A stretch of 64,000 nt of DNA from Streptomycetaceae bacterium. Its GTDB lineage: Bacteria; Actinomycetota; Actinomycetes; Nanopelagicales; Nanopelagicaceae. Below the pieces are notes generated by a model. It saw only the letters and a list, made by a program, of their open reading frames with translations. It was not told the origin of the DNA and searched no databases. Made by a program: the position numbers and the translations under genes. Positions 1 through 9,917 of the stretch are shown piece by piece (the stretch's first letter is position 1; each line of letters begins with the position of its first letter). Where the stretch lies: the NCBI GenBank assembly GCA_027483765.1, contig JAIXTW010000011.1, positions 62,001 through 126,000 of the forward strand. The letters are read 5' to 3'.

Positions 1-315
1 TACAGATGACTTCACATATGTGAGATCTGCAGCTAACCCATCTTTACTCTGCGGAGTGCCCACGCAGATAAAGTGAACATCAGCATCGGCAACCGCTGAA
101 AAATCTGTTGTAAATGAAAGTCTGCCGGTCTTCATCTCGGCAGCGAGCAGAATATCTAAACCTGGCTCGTAAAATGGAAGTTCTCCACGCGAGAGCAAAT
201 CAACTTTGCTCTGATCTGTATCAATTCCTACTACGTCGAAACCGAGCGAAGACATACACGCAGCGTGGGTAGCGCCAAGATAGCCACAACCGATTACTGA
301 AAGCTTGAGACTCAT
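1..315 (-). CDS. UDP-glucose/nucleotide-sugar 6-dehydrogenase, N-terminal part (runs off window)
   Basis: Reverse-strand translation from ATG at 315: MSLKLSVIGCGYLGATHAACMSSLGFDVVGIDTDQSKVDLL, a Rossmann GxGYxG motif typical of UDPGDH N-termini. Confidence 0.85.
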   Translation of the reverse strand, partial: MSLKLSVIGCGYLGATHAACMSSLGFDVVGIDTDQSKVDLLSRGELPFYEPGLDILLAAEMKTGRLSFTTDFSAVADADVHFICVGTPQSKDGLAADLTYVKSSV

Positions 316-360
316 GCGCGAGAGTCTATTGCAGCCTTATTTGAAATGAGCCCATTTGGA

Positions 361-1461
361 CTAATTCTTGGGAGCGCAAGGATTCTCTGCCGCCGTCTTT
401 GTCTTGAATTTATCGATCTTAATTGGCGCAGCCGTTGCACTTGGTGCGGGTTTAACCTCATCAATCAGCGCCTTGTCATCACGGATTCGAGTCCACAAGT
501 CCGCCGCTAGAACTTCATCCCAAATAACAACCGATCCCACAGTTGGATGTCTGCCATTTGGATTCGAAATGGGTACGGTGAGAGTGCGAACATTTCCGGA
601 GGAGAGATTGCGCATCTGCTTTGCCAGGGTGAGCAGGTCATTCTTACTGACCCCAGAGTCCATCTTCACCGTTGAAATTGTGGCGTTGTAGAAATTCGCT
701 AATTTAATTGGGTTAAGTAGGACCCCGCTACTCGTTGCTTTGCGAAGTACAGAGCTAACAAATTTTTGTTGTCGCTCCATCCGGCCGATATCTCCGCGAC
801 CGTCGTAATCACGGGTGCGCACATACTTAAGCGCCTCAATTCCATCCAGGGTATGAGTTCCGGCGCTTAAAACAAGATGGCTTTTCGGATCATCAATTGC
901 GACGTTGGTGCAGACTTCAATTCCGCCCAGCGCATCAACGACTCGAGTGAAGCCGGCAAAATTAACTTCCACATAGTGATCAATCTTTAAATTTGTCTTG
1001 GCTTCAATTGTTTGGATCAGCAAAGGTGCGCCGCCAAAGGCAAATGATGCATTGAGCTTTCCGGGACGTTCTGGAATATCGGTTGTTCCATCTTGACTCT
1101 TATGGGGTGGAACTTGGACCAAAGTATCTCGAGGCAGTGAAACAATAAATGCCGCATCCCTGGCCTTGCTTATGTGAATTAAGAACATTGTGTCCGAACG
1201 GCCACCGGCTGCAACAGCTGTGCTACCTACGCGCAGGGCTTGAATCTCTGCTTTGCTCAAACCTTCACGGGAATCTGATCCGACCACCAAGTAATTCAAC
1301 GCTCGAGAAGTTTTTTCCGGACGATCGGTGAGCTTTCCAAATACATCGATTCGAGAAATCTGACCGCTGACTTGACCCAATCCAAGCCATGAGAGCGAGG
1401 CTAGGATTACAACACCTAATGAGAGTGATGTAATTATCCGAATCGCGCGAGTAGATTTCAC
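361..1461 (-). CDS. LCP (LytR-CpsA-Psr) family cell wall glycopolymer ligase
   Basis: TM N-terminus; NYLVVGSDSREG, RSDTMFLIHI, SLPRDTLVQVP, GGIEVCTNVAIDD and LKYVRTRDYDGRGDIGRMERQQ motifs of the LCP family. Confidence 0.93.
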   Translation of the reverse strand: MKSTRAIRIITSLSLGVVILASLSWLGLGQVSGQISRIDVFGKLTDRPEKTSRALNYLVVGSDSREGLSKAEIQALRVGSTAVAAGGRSDTMFLIHISKARDAAFIVSLPRDTLVQVPPHKSQDGTTDIPERPGKLNASFAFGGAPLLIQTIEAKTNLKIDHYVEVNFAGFTRVVDALGGIEVCTNVAIDDPKSHLVLSAGTHTLDGIEALKYVRTRDYDGRGDIGRMERQQKFVSSVLRKATSSGVLLNPIKLANFYNATISTVKMDSGVSKNDLLTLAKQMRNLSSGNVRTLTVPISNPNGRHPTVGSVVIWDEVLAADLWTRIRDDKALIDEVKPAPSATAAPIKIDKFKTKTAAENPCAPKN

Positions 1462-1497
1462 ATACGTAGATTACTTGCACGATAGCGTGGAGGGGTT

Positions 1498-2499
1498 ATG
1501 GCGACACCAATGCAGGAGTTAATTGGCTCACCGCACCCATCAATTAGCGTGATTCTGCCAGTATTGAACGAGCAATCTCATATTAAGAACGCAGTGCTCT
1601 CGATACTTGCGCAAGATTACAAAGGACCCATTGAAGTAATTTTGGCGATGGGGCCATCGAAAGATAAGACGTTAGAAATTGCAGAGAGTATCGCCGCATC
1701 TGATTCACGAGTTGTATTAGTTGATAACCCAACTGGCAGGACTGCGTCAGGTCTCAATCTTGCGCTTGCGCTTTCTACCAACCCGGTCGTTGTACGAGTC
1801 GATGCTCATGCCGAGATCCCATCGAACTACCTTTCGCTAGTAGTTGAAGTGCTCAATGAGACTGGCGCAGTAAATGTTGGTGGAGTCATGGCTGCCGTGG
1901 GTACTACCGCATTTGAAAAATCGGTTGCGGGCGCAATGCGTAGCGCACTCGGCGTCGGGGCATCTCGTTTTCATACCGGAGGAAAAGCCGGAGCTGTAGA
2001 TACCGTCTATCTCGGAGCTTTTCGCAGAGAAGCGTTGCTTGCAATTGGTGGATTTGATGAGCGATTTACTCGTGCCCAAGATTGGGAATTGAATTTTCGA
2101 TTACGCGAAAACGGCGGGATTGTTTACTTTGACCCGCGCCTTCATGTGACGTACCGCCCACGTTCTTCCGTGCGCGCTCTGGCAAAGCAGTACTTCGAGT
2201 ATGGCCGCTGGCGCAGAGTTGTTTCCAGAAGACATAAGGGAACGATTAATTACCGATATCTTGCTCCACCAGTTGCGCTCTTGGGATTTTCGATATCGCT
2301 ACTCCTCGGATTATTAATAGTGCCGATATTTCTAATTCCCGCTGGCATCTATCTACTTTTTGTACTCGGAGCATCGGCAACAATCGCATCATCATTACGA
2401 GAATTTATACTTCTACTTTGCGTTCTTCCCACCATGCACTTCGCATGGGGCGCGGGATTTATATCTTCCCCAAAGACTCTCGTGCCATCATCGGATTAA
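1498..2499 (+). CDS. Family 2 glycosyltransferase with C-terminal TM helices
   Basis: SVILPVLNEQSHIKNAVLSILAQDY and RVDAHAEIP; GT2 fold motifs. Confidence 0.9.
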   Translation: MATPMQELIGSPHPSISVILPVLNEQSHIKNAVLSILAQDYKGPIEVILAMGPSKDKTLEIAESIAASDSRVVLVDNPTGRTASGLNLALALSTNPVVVRVDAHAEIPSNYLSLVVEVLNETGAVNVGGVMAAVGTTAFEKSVAGAMRSALGVGASRFHTGGKAGAVDTVYLGAFRREALLAIGGFDERFTRAQDWELNFRLRENGGIVYFDPRLHVTYRPRSSVRALAKQYFEYGRWRRVVSRRHKGTINYRYLAPPVALLGFSISLLLGLLIVPIFLIPAGIYLLFVLGASATIASSLREFILLLCVLPTMHFAWGAGFISSPKTLVPSSD

Positions 2500-2529
2500 G
2501 AAGCATGAGGCTGCGGTAGCCTTTCGCAC

Positions 2530-3357
2530 GTGGATAAACCAGTAACAGTGTATGAGCCCTTCCGCGCTGGCTTGCCGCCAATGCGCGAGTATGCGGCCGC
2601 ACTCTGGAGCCGCCGAACCTTCATCTCAGAGTTCTCTCGTTCTCAACTGCGTGAACAAAATTACGGATCTGTCTTTGGCCAACTCTGGCTTGTGTTAAAC
2701 CCACTTCTTCTATCGGGCGTTTACTTCTTACTCATTTACGTCATTGGCGGGAGCAGCGATGCCACTCGCTTTGGCCATCTCACCGCCACGCTATTTCTCT
2801 TCTACTTAATTTCAAATAGCCTCACAGGTGGAGTCAAGGCGATTACCTCAGGTCAGCGCCTGATTCTGAACACCTCTTTTCCTCGCATTATGTTGCCAAT
2901 CTCAGCCACTGTCATTGCCCTCTTTAAATTCTTACCCACCGTAGTAGTTTTCATGTTAATTCACGTTCTTATTGGTCTTCCATTTTCATGGCAGATGCTC
3001 TGGGCGTTCCCAATTTTGTTGATTGCGTTAGTAATGGCGCTCGGAATGGCAGTACTTATCTCGTGCATCAACGTTTACTTCCGAGATATCTCGAGCATCT
3101 TGCCTTATCTCACCCGAAGCTTGCTTTACTTATCTCCAATTTTATATGAGGCAGAAAACATTTCAGAAAGTATCAAGAAGTTTGAGATTGCAAACCCACT
3201 CTTTTATCTCCTAGATTCATGGTCTCGCGTGGTTGTGCATGCAGAAGCTCCAGTTACGTCAGGACTCATTCACGCATCAATCTGGGCTTTTAGTCTCTTC
3301 TTGATTGGCTGCTATATCTTCCTATCGAGGGAGCGTGATTTCGCTGTCCGACTTTAA
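2530..3357 (+). CDS. ABC-2 type polysaccharide/teichoic acid export permease
   Basis: TagG/Wzm-like membrane protein: RSQLREQNYGSVFGQLWLVLNPLLLSGVYFLLIYVI; followed by a matching ATPase. Confidence 0.9.
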   Translation: MDKPVTVYEPFRAGLPPMREYAAALWSRRTFISEFSRSQLREQNYGSVFGQLWLVLNPLLLSGVYFLLIYVIGGSSDATRFGHLTATLFLFYLISNSLTGGVKAITSGQRLILNTSFPRIMLPISATVIALFKFLPTVVVFMLIHVLIGLPFSWQMLWAFPILLIALVMALGMAVLISCINVYFRDISSILPYLTRSLLYLSPILYEAENISESIKKFEIANPLFYLLDSWSRVVVHAEAPVTSGLIHASIWAFSLFLIGCYIFLSRERDFAVRL

Positions 3358-4141
3358 TCACACGCACGAACAACATGGCGTCGCAGTCTCAGTGCGCGAT
3401 CTAAGCCTTACCTACACAACATCGATTGAGAAGAAACCTACGTTAAAGGCGCGCTTTAAATCTTTAGGTCGAGGCAAGAAGCACACTCGAGTAATTAGCG
3501 CATTGAGTGATGTGAATCTTGATATTCACTACGGAGCAGTCCTCGGAATTATCGGCTCTAACGGAGCCGGAAAATCAACCTTGATGCGGGTAATCTCAGG
3601 AATCGTTCCGCCTTCACAAGGACGAGTTGAGGTCTATGGAAGCGTTAGCACACTCCTTGCACTCGGCGTTGGCTTCAATCCATCAATGACTGGTCGTGAC
3701 AATGTTTATCTTGGTGGACTAGCAGCAGGAATGTCACGCGAAGAAATTGATCGAGACTTTGATGCCATTGCTGAATTCTCCGAATTAGGCGAAGCAATCG
3801 ATGCTCCGATGCGCACGTATTCATCAGGAATGTATGCACGCTTAGCCTTTTCAGTAGCTGCCGTTGTCGAACCCGATATTTTGATCATCGATGAGGCGCT
3901 TAGTACCGGGGATGCAAAGTTCAAAGAGAAGAGCTTAAATAGAATTAAAGAGCTGCGCACCGCAGATCGGGCCCTGATTTTAGTCAGTCACGCGCTTGCC
4001 ACCATCGAAGATATTTGCAATGAAGTCATCTGGCTCAATAAAGGAAAGCTTATGATGCGCGGGAATCCGGCGGAGGTGATCACCGCCTATCGTGAATTTG
4101 TGAATGCAAGAAAGAGCGCATCATCAGATGAGGATGTTTAA
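3335..4141 (+). CDS. ABC transporter ATP-binding protein for polysaccharide export
   Basis: Walker A GSNGAGKSTLM, signature YSSGMYARLAF, Walker B ILIIDEALSTGD; GTG start at 3335 preferred over the ORF-track start at 3305. Confidence 0.9.
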   Translation: MISLSDFNHTHEQHGVAVSVRDLSLTYTTSIEKKPTLKARFKSLGRGKKHTRVISALSDVNLDIHYGAVLGIIGSNGAGKSTLMRVISGIVPPSQGRVEVYGSVSTLLALGVGFNPSMTGRDNVYLGGLAAGMSREEIDRDFDAIAEFSELGEAIDAPMRTYSSGMYARLAFSVAAVVEPDILIIDEALSTGDAKFKEKSLNRIKELRTADRALILVSHALATIEDICNEVIWLNKGKLMMRGNPAEVITAYREFVNARKSASSDEDV

Positions 4142-5330
4142 AGCACTATCGCTTTTTCTGTGCGTGACTCTCCTCGCCTCAATGAGTACGCCTTCGGTTG
4201 CAAACGCGCAAGCGCCAGCTAAATTTTCTTTCACTGGCGCTGGATATGGCCATGGAGTTGGCATGAGCCAGCTCGGCGCCAAGGCCCGGGCACTTTCAGG
4301 TGAGAGTGCGACTGCAATTCTTAACTACTATTACAAGAACGTACAGATTGCGCCAATTGTTGATACCCAGACGATTCGCGTCAATATTGCTCGTGCCCAG
4401 AAAACAATTTCCTTTGTGAGCGCATCGCCTGGTTCAGAAATCCAGATTTTTAGCGGTGATGTTGGCAGTTCGCGCGATGTGCTACCGGTGATGACGGCAC
4501 CTGCTAAGAAGAAATTAACTTTTAATATTGATGGAAGTGATGCAGTAGTAGAGGGGGTCCGCGCTAAAGCATTTACCGTGAGATGGACCGGCCCCACCAC
4601 TGTCCTCTCTTTCACTCAGGCTGGTAACACCGTGAGATACAAGTACGGGCAGATCCAAGTCAAGGTAGTGAAAGGCGCAATGGAGGTGACAAATACTCTT
4701 GCACTTCGTGATGAATACTTATGGGGTATTAGCGAAGTTCCATCATCCTGGCCAGCAGCAGCGCTTGAAGCGCAAGTGATTGCCTCCCGATCCTATGCAC
4801 TTTCAAAACTTGGAAAAATAAATCCTGCCTGCGATTGCCAGGTTTATTCACATATTTCAGATCAGAACTTTGTTGGTTTCTCCAAGGAGGCTGAGCCTAG
4901 ATTCGGGCAGCTGTGGAAGGCGGCAGTCACGCGAACCATTATCGATACCTCAACAAGCTTGGCAATTGTTGTAAATGGAAAACCAATACAGGCTTACTTC
5001 TTCTCATCATCTGGCGGTGCAACGCAAACAACTCTTGATGCATGGGGTGCGGCCACCAGCTATACGCAATCAGTGTTAGACCCGGCAGGGCTAGACCCAA
5101 AGAACAATCCTCGCTTTGCCACCTGGAACGCATCGGCTGATCAAGCCCTTGTCGCTAAAGCTTTTTTACTTGCAGACATTCTTACCTTAGAAATTATGTC
5201 GCGCAATAGCGCTGGCGCTGTTACCTATATCAAAGGCACCGCAAGTGATGGTTCTACAAAATTACTTCGTGGAGATACCTTCAGAAGTAGAGTGAAAATT
5301 CCTTCGCCCTACTTTAGCCTTGCTATTTAA
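4128..5330 (+). CDS. SpoIID/LytB domain-containing secreted protein
   Basis: Signal peptide; GAGYGHGVGMSQLGAKA and EALEAQVIASRSYAL, AYFFSSSGGATQ motifs of SpoIID/LytB. Confidence 0.9.
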   Translation: MRMFKALSLFLCVTLLASMSTPSVANAQAPAKFSFTGAGYGHGVGMSQLGAKARALSGESATAILNYYYKNVQIAPIVDTQTIRVNIARAQKTISFVSASPGSEIQIFSGDVGSSRDVLPVMTAPAKKKLTFNIDGSDAVVEGVRAKAFTVRWTGPTTVLSFTQAGNTVRYKYGQIQVKVVKGAMEVTNTLALRDEYLWGISEVPSSWPAAALEAQVIASRSYALSKLGKINPACDCQVYSHISDQNFVGFSKEAEPRFGQLWKAAVTRTIIDTSTSLAIVVNGKPIQAYFFSSSGGATQTTLDAWGAATSYTQSVLDPAGLDPKNNPRFATWNASADQALVAKAFLLADILTLEIMSRNSAGAVTYIKGTASDGSTKLLRGDTFRSRVKIPSPYFSLAI

Positions 5331-5339
5331 CTACTTTGT

Positions 5340-6257
5340 TTAGTTAGCGTGCAAGACAGAGTTGAGGCCGCCCCAAGTACCGGTGCGCATAACTACTTCA
5401 AGTCCACCATCGAGTGAGTTACGACGGAATAGGAGATTGTTCGCACCTGAAAGTGTGCCTGCCTTAACAACTTCTCCATCAGGTAACTTCACTTTGGCCG
5501 CTGCCGTGATGTAAGTGCCCGCTTCAATAACACAGTTATCTCCGAGTGAGATACCCAATCCTGAGTTAGCGCCTAATAAGCACTTTTCGCCGATCGAAAT
5601 TACTTCCTTGCCGCCACCACTGAGAGTTCCCATAATGGAAGCTCCGCCGCCCACATCGGTGCCATCTGCAACAACAACTCCAGCAGAGATTCGGCCTTCG
5701 ACCATTGATGTCCCAAGGGTTCCGGCATTGAAATTTACGAAACCTTCGTGCATGACAGTCGTTCCGGAAGCAAGATGAGCTCCCAACCGAACGCGATCGG
5801 CATCAGCAATACGCACACCACTAGGAATTACGTAATCAACCATGCGAGGGAACTTGTCAACGGAGATAACCGTTACGTGACCATAGTGAGCTTTCAAACG
5901 TGCACGGGTAATTTCAAAACCTTCGACTGCGCAAGGTCCGGCCGAAGTCCAGACTACATTTGCGAGTAATCCAAAGATTCCATCTAGTGATGCACCATGA
6001 GGCTTAACTAGGCGATGTGAAAGTAGGTGAAGACGAAGGTATGCATCGCGCGCATCTTTTGGAGCTTCGGTGAGATCTATTTCAATTGAGACAATCTCGC
6101 GAGATACCCCGCGCACATCATCTCGTCCAACCATTGCTTGCAAAGATGAATCCGGTTGACCACTTAACGCGCCGAGTGCCGGTGCTGGGTACCAGACATC
6201 GAGCACAGTTGTACCGGCAAGCGTTGCAATTCCATGGCCATGAGCTAGTGAAGACAT
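5340..6257 (-). CDS. dapD: 2,3,4,5-tetrahydropyridine-2,6-dicarboxylate N-succinyltransferase
   Basis: Left-handed beta-helix hexapeptide repeats; [34 protein letters not shown] characteristic of actinobacterial DapD. Confidence 0.93.
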   Translation of the reverse strand: MSSLAHGHGIATLAGTTVLDVWYPAPALGALSGQPDSSLQAMVGRDDVRGVSREIVSIEIDLTEAPKDARDAYLRLHLLSHRLVKPHGASLDGIFGLLANVVWTSAGPCAVEGFEITRARLKAHYGHVTVISVDKFPRMVDYVIPSGVRIADADRVRLGAHLASGTTVMHEGFVNFNAGTLGTSMVEGRISAGVVVADGTDVGGGASIMGTLSGGGKEVISIGEKCLLGANSGLGISLGDNCVIEAGTYITAAAKVKLPDGEVVKAGTLSGANNLLFRRNSLDGGLEVVMRTGTWGGLNSVLHAN

Positions 6258-6287
6258 GTTCTAAGCCTAACCCCTATCCTGTGCCAC

Positions 6288-6827
6288 ATGCGCATTGCAG
6301 TATTTTGTTCTTCGTCACCATCGATTGATTCCAAATACATTGACCTCGCCTTCGATCTCGGTGCCGGAATAGCCCAGAGCGGCGCCGAATTAGTTTCAGG
6401 TGGTGGGCATATATCTGCCATGGGCGCAATCGCTCGAGGTGCCCGAAGTAAAGCCGGACGAACCATCGGTGTGATTCCTCAGAAGTTAGTCGATATTGAA
6501 TTCGCGGATCATGAGAGTGATGAGCTCATTGTCGTCGACTCGATGCGGACGCGAAAAGCAAAGATTGAAGATTTATCCGATGCCTTCATAACCTTACCTG
6601 GCGGGCTCGGGACCTTAGAGGAACTCTTTGAAATTTGGGTTGGTCGTTATCTACAATTTCACGATAAGCCAGTGATCATTCTTGACCCATATGGAATTTA
6701 CCAACCGCTACATTCATTGGTTGAGCACCTGGAAAATGAAAACTTTGTAAAGCCCGGAATGCGCGATCTCTTACATTGGACAACAACTGTCGAGCAAGCT
6801 TTAGCTATAGCGCATGGAGAAAAGTAG
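6288..6827 (+). CDS. LOG family protein (TIGR00730 Rossmann fold)
   Basis: VSGGGHISAMGAIARGA, DSMRTRKAKI and LPGGLGTLEELFE (PGGxGTxxE) motifs. Confidence 0.93.
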   Translation: MRIAVFCSSSPSIDSKYIDLAFDLGAGIAQSGAELVSGGGHISAMGAIARGARSKAGRTIGVIPQKLVDIEFADHESDELIVVDSMRTRKAKIEDLSDAFITLPGGLGTLEELFEIWVGRYLQFHDKPVIILDPYGIYQPLHSLVEHLENENFVKPGMRDLLHWTTTVEQALAIAHGEK

Positions 6828-7277
6828 ATGTCGGTAAATACGCTTGCGATTTCACTATCGATTCCCGCACCACGCGCTGATGTCTGGAAATCTATTGCAG
6901 ATTGGCCTTCGCAAGGGCAGTGGATGCTGCAGACAAAAGTGTGGGTGACATCAGAGCGAACAACTGGAGTCGGCACATCTATCGCTGCATTCACTGGACC
7001 GCTGTACAAGTTCTATCCTCGAATTAAGTCACCAGGACTGCTTGATCTTATGACCGTGACTCGCTGGGAAGAACCGTCTCGATGCGATGTCGATCATCAC
7101 GGAAAGATTCTCAAGGGAAGTGGTTCATTTATTCTCACCGAAGAAGATTCGTATTCCACACGTTTCGATTGGTCTGAAACAATCGTGGCACCTCGCGCGC
7201 TCTATCTGCTGATTGCCCCCTTTCTTTATATAGGCGTGCGCATATCTCTCGCACGATTCGCACGAACTTTCCGCTGA
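6828..7277 (+). CDS. SRPBCC family (polyketide cyclase-like) protein
   Basis: Size and START-like pattern: SIPAPRADVWKSIADWPSQGQW ... FDWSETIVAP. Confidence 0.75.
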   Translation: MSVNTLAISLSIPAPRADVWKSIADWPSQGQWMLQTKVWVTSERTTGVGTSIAAFTGPLYKFYPRIKSPGLLDLMTVTRWEEPSRCDVDHHGKILKGSGSFILTEEDSYSTRFDWSETIVAPRALYLLIAPFLYIGVRISLARFARTFR

Positions 7278-7317
7278 GCACTCAACTTTCAGTTGCACAC
7301 CGAGTAACCTGTATACC

Positions 7318-7509
7318 GTGAGCAATCCTCAAACGCTGGCGCAATTGCTAGCCTCTTTACCCGAGGAAGAACGATTTATTCTCACCTTGCACTACCTTCG
7401 ATCCAAGAGCAGCGCAGAAATTGCAGAGCTCCTATCTGTTCCCGAAAAATCAGTAATTACCGTGATTGAAAGCGGAAAGAAGCGACTTACCGCCCTTTTG
7501 GGCATATAA
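7318..7509 (+). CDS. Stand-alone sigma-70 region 4-like HTH protein (63 aa)
   Basis: LASLPEEERFILTLHYLRSKSSAEIAELLSVPEKSVITVIESGKKRL matches the sigma region 4 HTH pattern; GTG start. Confidence 0.75.
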   Translation: MSNPQTLAQLLASLPEEERFILTLHYLRSKSSAEIAELLSVPEKSVITVIESGKKRLTALLGI

Positions 7510-7592
7510 ATCGCTCGATTTCACCTCGGGCTCATTCTGCGAGATACTTCTCCCTACTGTTCACGCCCGCAACGTCACAAGGAGTCCCCACC

Positions 7593-7772
7593 ATGGCAGC
7601 TATGAAACCCCGTACTGGTGATGGACCGATGGAAGTCACAAAGGAAGCGCGTTCACTCGTTATGCGTATTCCGCTTGAAGGCGGCGGACGCCTCGTTGTT
7701 GAATTAAATCCTCAGGAAGCTAATAACCTGAGCGCAGCTCTTGAAGCTGCAGTTGCTCTGATCAAAAAGTAG
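7593..7772 (+). CDS. DUF3117 domain-containing protein (59 aa)
   Basis: MAAMKPRTGDGPMEVTKEARSLVMRIPLEGGGRLVVELNPQEANNLSAALEAAVALIKK; preceded by AAGGAG; absent from the ORF track because of length. Confidence 0.92.
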   Translation: MAAMKPRTGDGPMEVTKEARSLVMRIPLEGGGRLVVELNPQEANNLSAALEAAVALIKK

Positions 7773-7786
7773 AGCGGACTCCAGAA

Positions 7787-9268
7787 ATTCTTCACGCAGT
7801 TGCTCCTGACTTAGAGCCACTTCTCGGAGCAGATGTTCTCGTTCTTGGGTATACCCAATCAAAAGATGGCGAGCTTGCCTTCGCGGGAAGCAAAAAACTA
7901 CTTAAAAAAATAGAAAATTTCTTTGAAATAAATCTTGTCGACGAAGTCTCATTCTTCTCTCCAACAGGTAAAGCCGGCGAGATTAATGAAATCCCAGTTT
8001 TACATGATGATGCAACGGTAGAGCGCCTCTATCTCGTAGGACTTGGCGATCAATCCCTCGCATCACTGCGAGCGGCAGGAGCCTCATTCGGACGCAAGAT
8101 CCGCGGAAAAGCAATTGAGGTAATTTCACTCTGTCCACAAAGTGCGCAAGAAGTAAAAGCACATGGAGTTTCAGCACTTCTTGGCGCTTACTCATGGAGT
8201 CTTAAGACCGGCAAGGAGGTTGAAATTCCTTCCATCGGCATCGCAACCGTGGAAGAAAAAACGGTGGAACGTGCATCAGTGATTGCTAAGGCGCTTTACA
8301 CGGCGAGAGATCTGACGCTTACTCCTTCAAATATAAAGAACCCGTTATGGATGGCGCAAGAAGCGAAGAAATTGGCGCAGGAGAAAGGCTTAGCCATTAA
8401 AGTTTTGGCCGGTAAAGAACTGGCACAATTTGGTGGCTTACGCGCAGTGGGAAATTCATCTCCTACCCCCGGACCTCGATTTATCGAACTTTCCTATATT
8501 CCAAAGATGCGTGGAAATGGCGCAGCAGCTCTGCCTCATATTGTTATTGTTGGTAAAGGAATTACTTTCGATACTGGCGGGGTTTCACTGAAGCGCCCAT
8601 ATGAATTTATGACAGCAATGAAGAGCGATATGGCAGGTGCCGCAGCAGCGCTGGCAACCATAAGTGCGCTCCCTGAATTGCAGCCAAAAGTGAGAGTAAC
8701 TGTTTTGATGATGTGTGCTGAAAATGCGCTCTCGGGTAGTGCTCAACGACCATCAGATGTCATCACGCAATATGGCGGCACGACAGTTGAAATTATTAAT
8801 ACCGATGCTGAGGGCCGGCTAGTTCTTGCCGATGGCCTTGCTTATGCAGTTGCCAATCTTGATCCGGATTACCTGATTGATATCGCAACGCTGACTGGCT
8901 CTGCCACATTAGGGCTAGGTCGTCAGTATGCCGCCCTGTATTCGCGCGATGTGAAACTTGCTCAGAAATTTGTGGAAATTGGCGAAGAAAGTGGCGAACG
9001 CGTCTGGCATATGCCGCTTATCGATGACTATGCCGATTCTCTTGAAAGCGATGTTGCAGATTTAAACCATGCAGCAGATAAAGGTGATTACTCAGCCGGA
9101 TCGGTGACTGCAGCCCTCTACCTCGAACATTTCGTCGGAGACAGTCGTTGGGTACACCTCGACATCGCAGGTACAGGGCGCAGCGAAAATGATTCTGGAG
9201 AAAATGTGAAGGGCGGCACCGGTTTCGGGGTGCGTTTATTGATCGATTGGATAGTGTCCCTCTCATGA
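7787..9268 (+). CDS. pepA: Leucyl aminopeptidase (M17); start uncertain, no canonical start codon in the N-terminal part
   Basis: VIVGKGITFDTGGVSLKR, NTDAEGRLVLADGLAYA; reading frame open from 7745 and encodes an M17 N-domain (GADVLVLGYTQSKDGELAF...) before the ORF-track start at 8249. Confidence 0.85.
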   Translation: MLHAVAPDLEPLLGADVLVLGYTQSKDGELAFAGSKKLLKKIENFFEINLVDEVSFFSPTGKAGEINEIPVLHDDATVERLYLVGLGDQSLASLRAAGASFGRKIRGKAIEVISLCPQSAQEVKAHGVSALLGAYSWSLKTGKEVEIPSIGIATVEEKTVERASVIAKALYTARDLTLTPSNIKNPLWMAQEAKKLAQEKGLAIKVLAGKELAQFGGLRAVGNSSPTPGPRFIELSYIPKMRGNGAAALPHIVIVGKGITFDTGGVSLKRPYEFMTAMKSDMAGAAAALATISALPELQPKVRVTVLMMCAENALSGSAQRPSDVITQYGGTTVEIINTDAEGRLVLADGLAYAVANLDPDYLIDIATLTGSATLGLGRQYAALYSRDVKLAQKFVEIGEESGERVWHMPLIDDYADSLESDVADLNHAADKGDYSAGSVTAALYLEHFVGDSRWVHLDIAGTGRSENDSGENVKGGTGFGVRLLIDWIVSLS

Positions 9269-9891
9269 ATATAGATCCGCACACATTTGCAGAGACATTT
9301 ATTGCAGAGGATTCAGTCAAGAGTGCCGCCAGAGCCCGTGGACTCGAAAATGGCGTGAGTGATGTTTCGCAGGGCACAGGTGCTTATCTTCGCCAACTTG
9401 CCCATCAGTTGAAGGCGCAGTCGGTTGTTGAAATTGGTACCGGTTCTGGCGTTGGTTCACTCTGGTTACTCGAAGGCATGATGACGAGTGGAACTTTGAC
9501 ATCAATCGATGACGAAATGGAACACACAACGATTGCAAAGATTGCGCTAGCAGATGCTGGTATCGCCCAGTCACGATTTAGATTCATCACCAACTCGGTT
9601 ATGGATGTTATGACAAAGCTCACCGACCGCGCCTATGACCTTGTAATTTTTAGAGGTAATCCAGAAGATTTAAGTTTCGCCATCGCAGAGGCACATAGAA
9701 TCCTGCGAAGCGGCGGAGTCTTTGTAATCGATAATTTCTATGGTGGAAATAAGGTTCCGGATCCAGCCCAGCGCGATCCCAAGACAATTGCACTGCGCGA
9801 GGCTGGTAAATCTGTGAAGGCCGACACTGAGTCATGGGTGTCATCGCTGATCTACATCGGTGATGGATTGTTGCTCGCCACGAAGTTGTAG
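9265..9891 (+). CDS. O-methyltransferase (class I SAM-dependent)
   Basis: SVVEIGTGSGVGSLWLLEGM, YDLVIFRGNPEDL, LRSGGVFVIDNFY; ATGA overlap with the pepA stop. Confidence 0.9.
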   Translation: MNIDPHTFAETFIAEDSVKSAARARGLENGVSDVSQGTGAYLRQLAHQLKAQSVVEIGTGSGVGSLWLLEGMMTSGTLTSIDDEMEHTTIAKIALADAGIAQSRFRFITNSVMDVMTKLTDRAYDLVIFRGNPEDLSFAIAEAHRILRSGGVFVIDNFYGGNKVPDPAQRDPKTIALREAGKSVKADTESWVSSLIYIGDGLLLATKL

Positions 9892-9917
9892 CAGAATTAA
9901 TTTGTGAAGGTAAAGCG

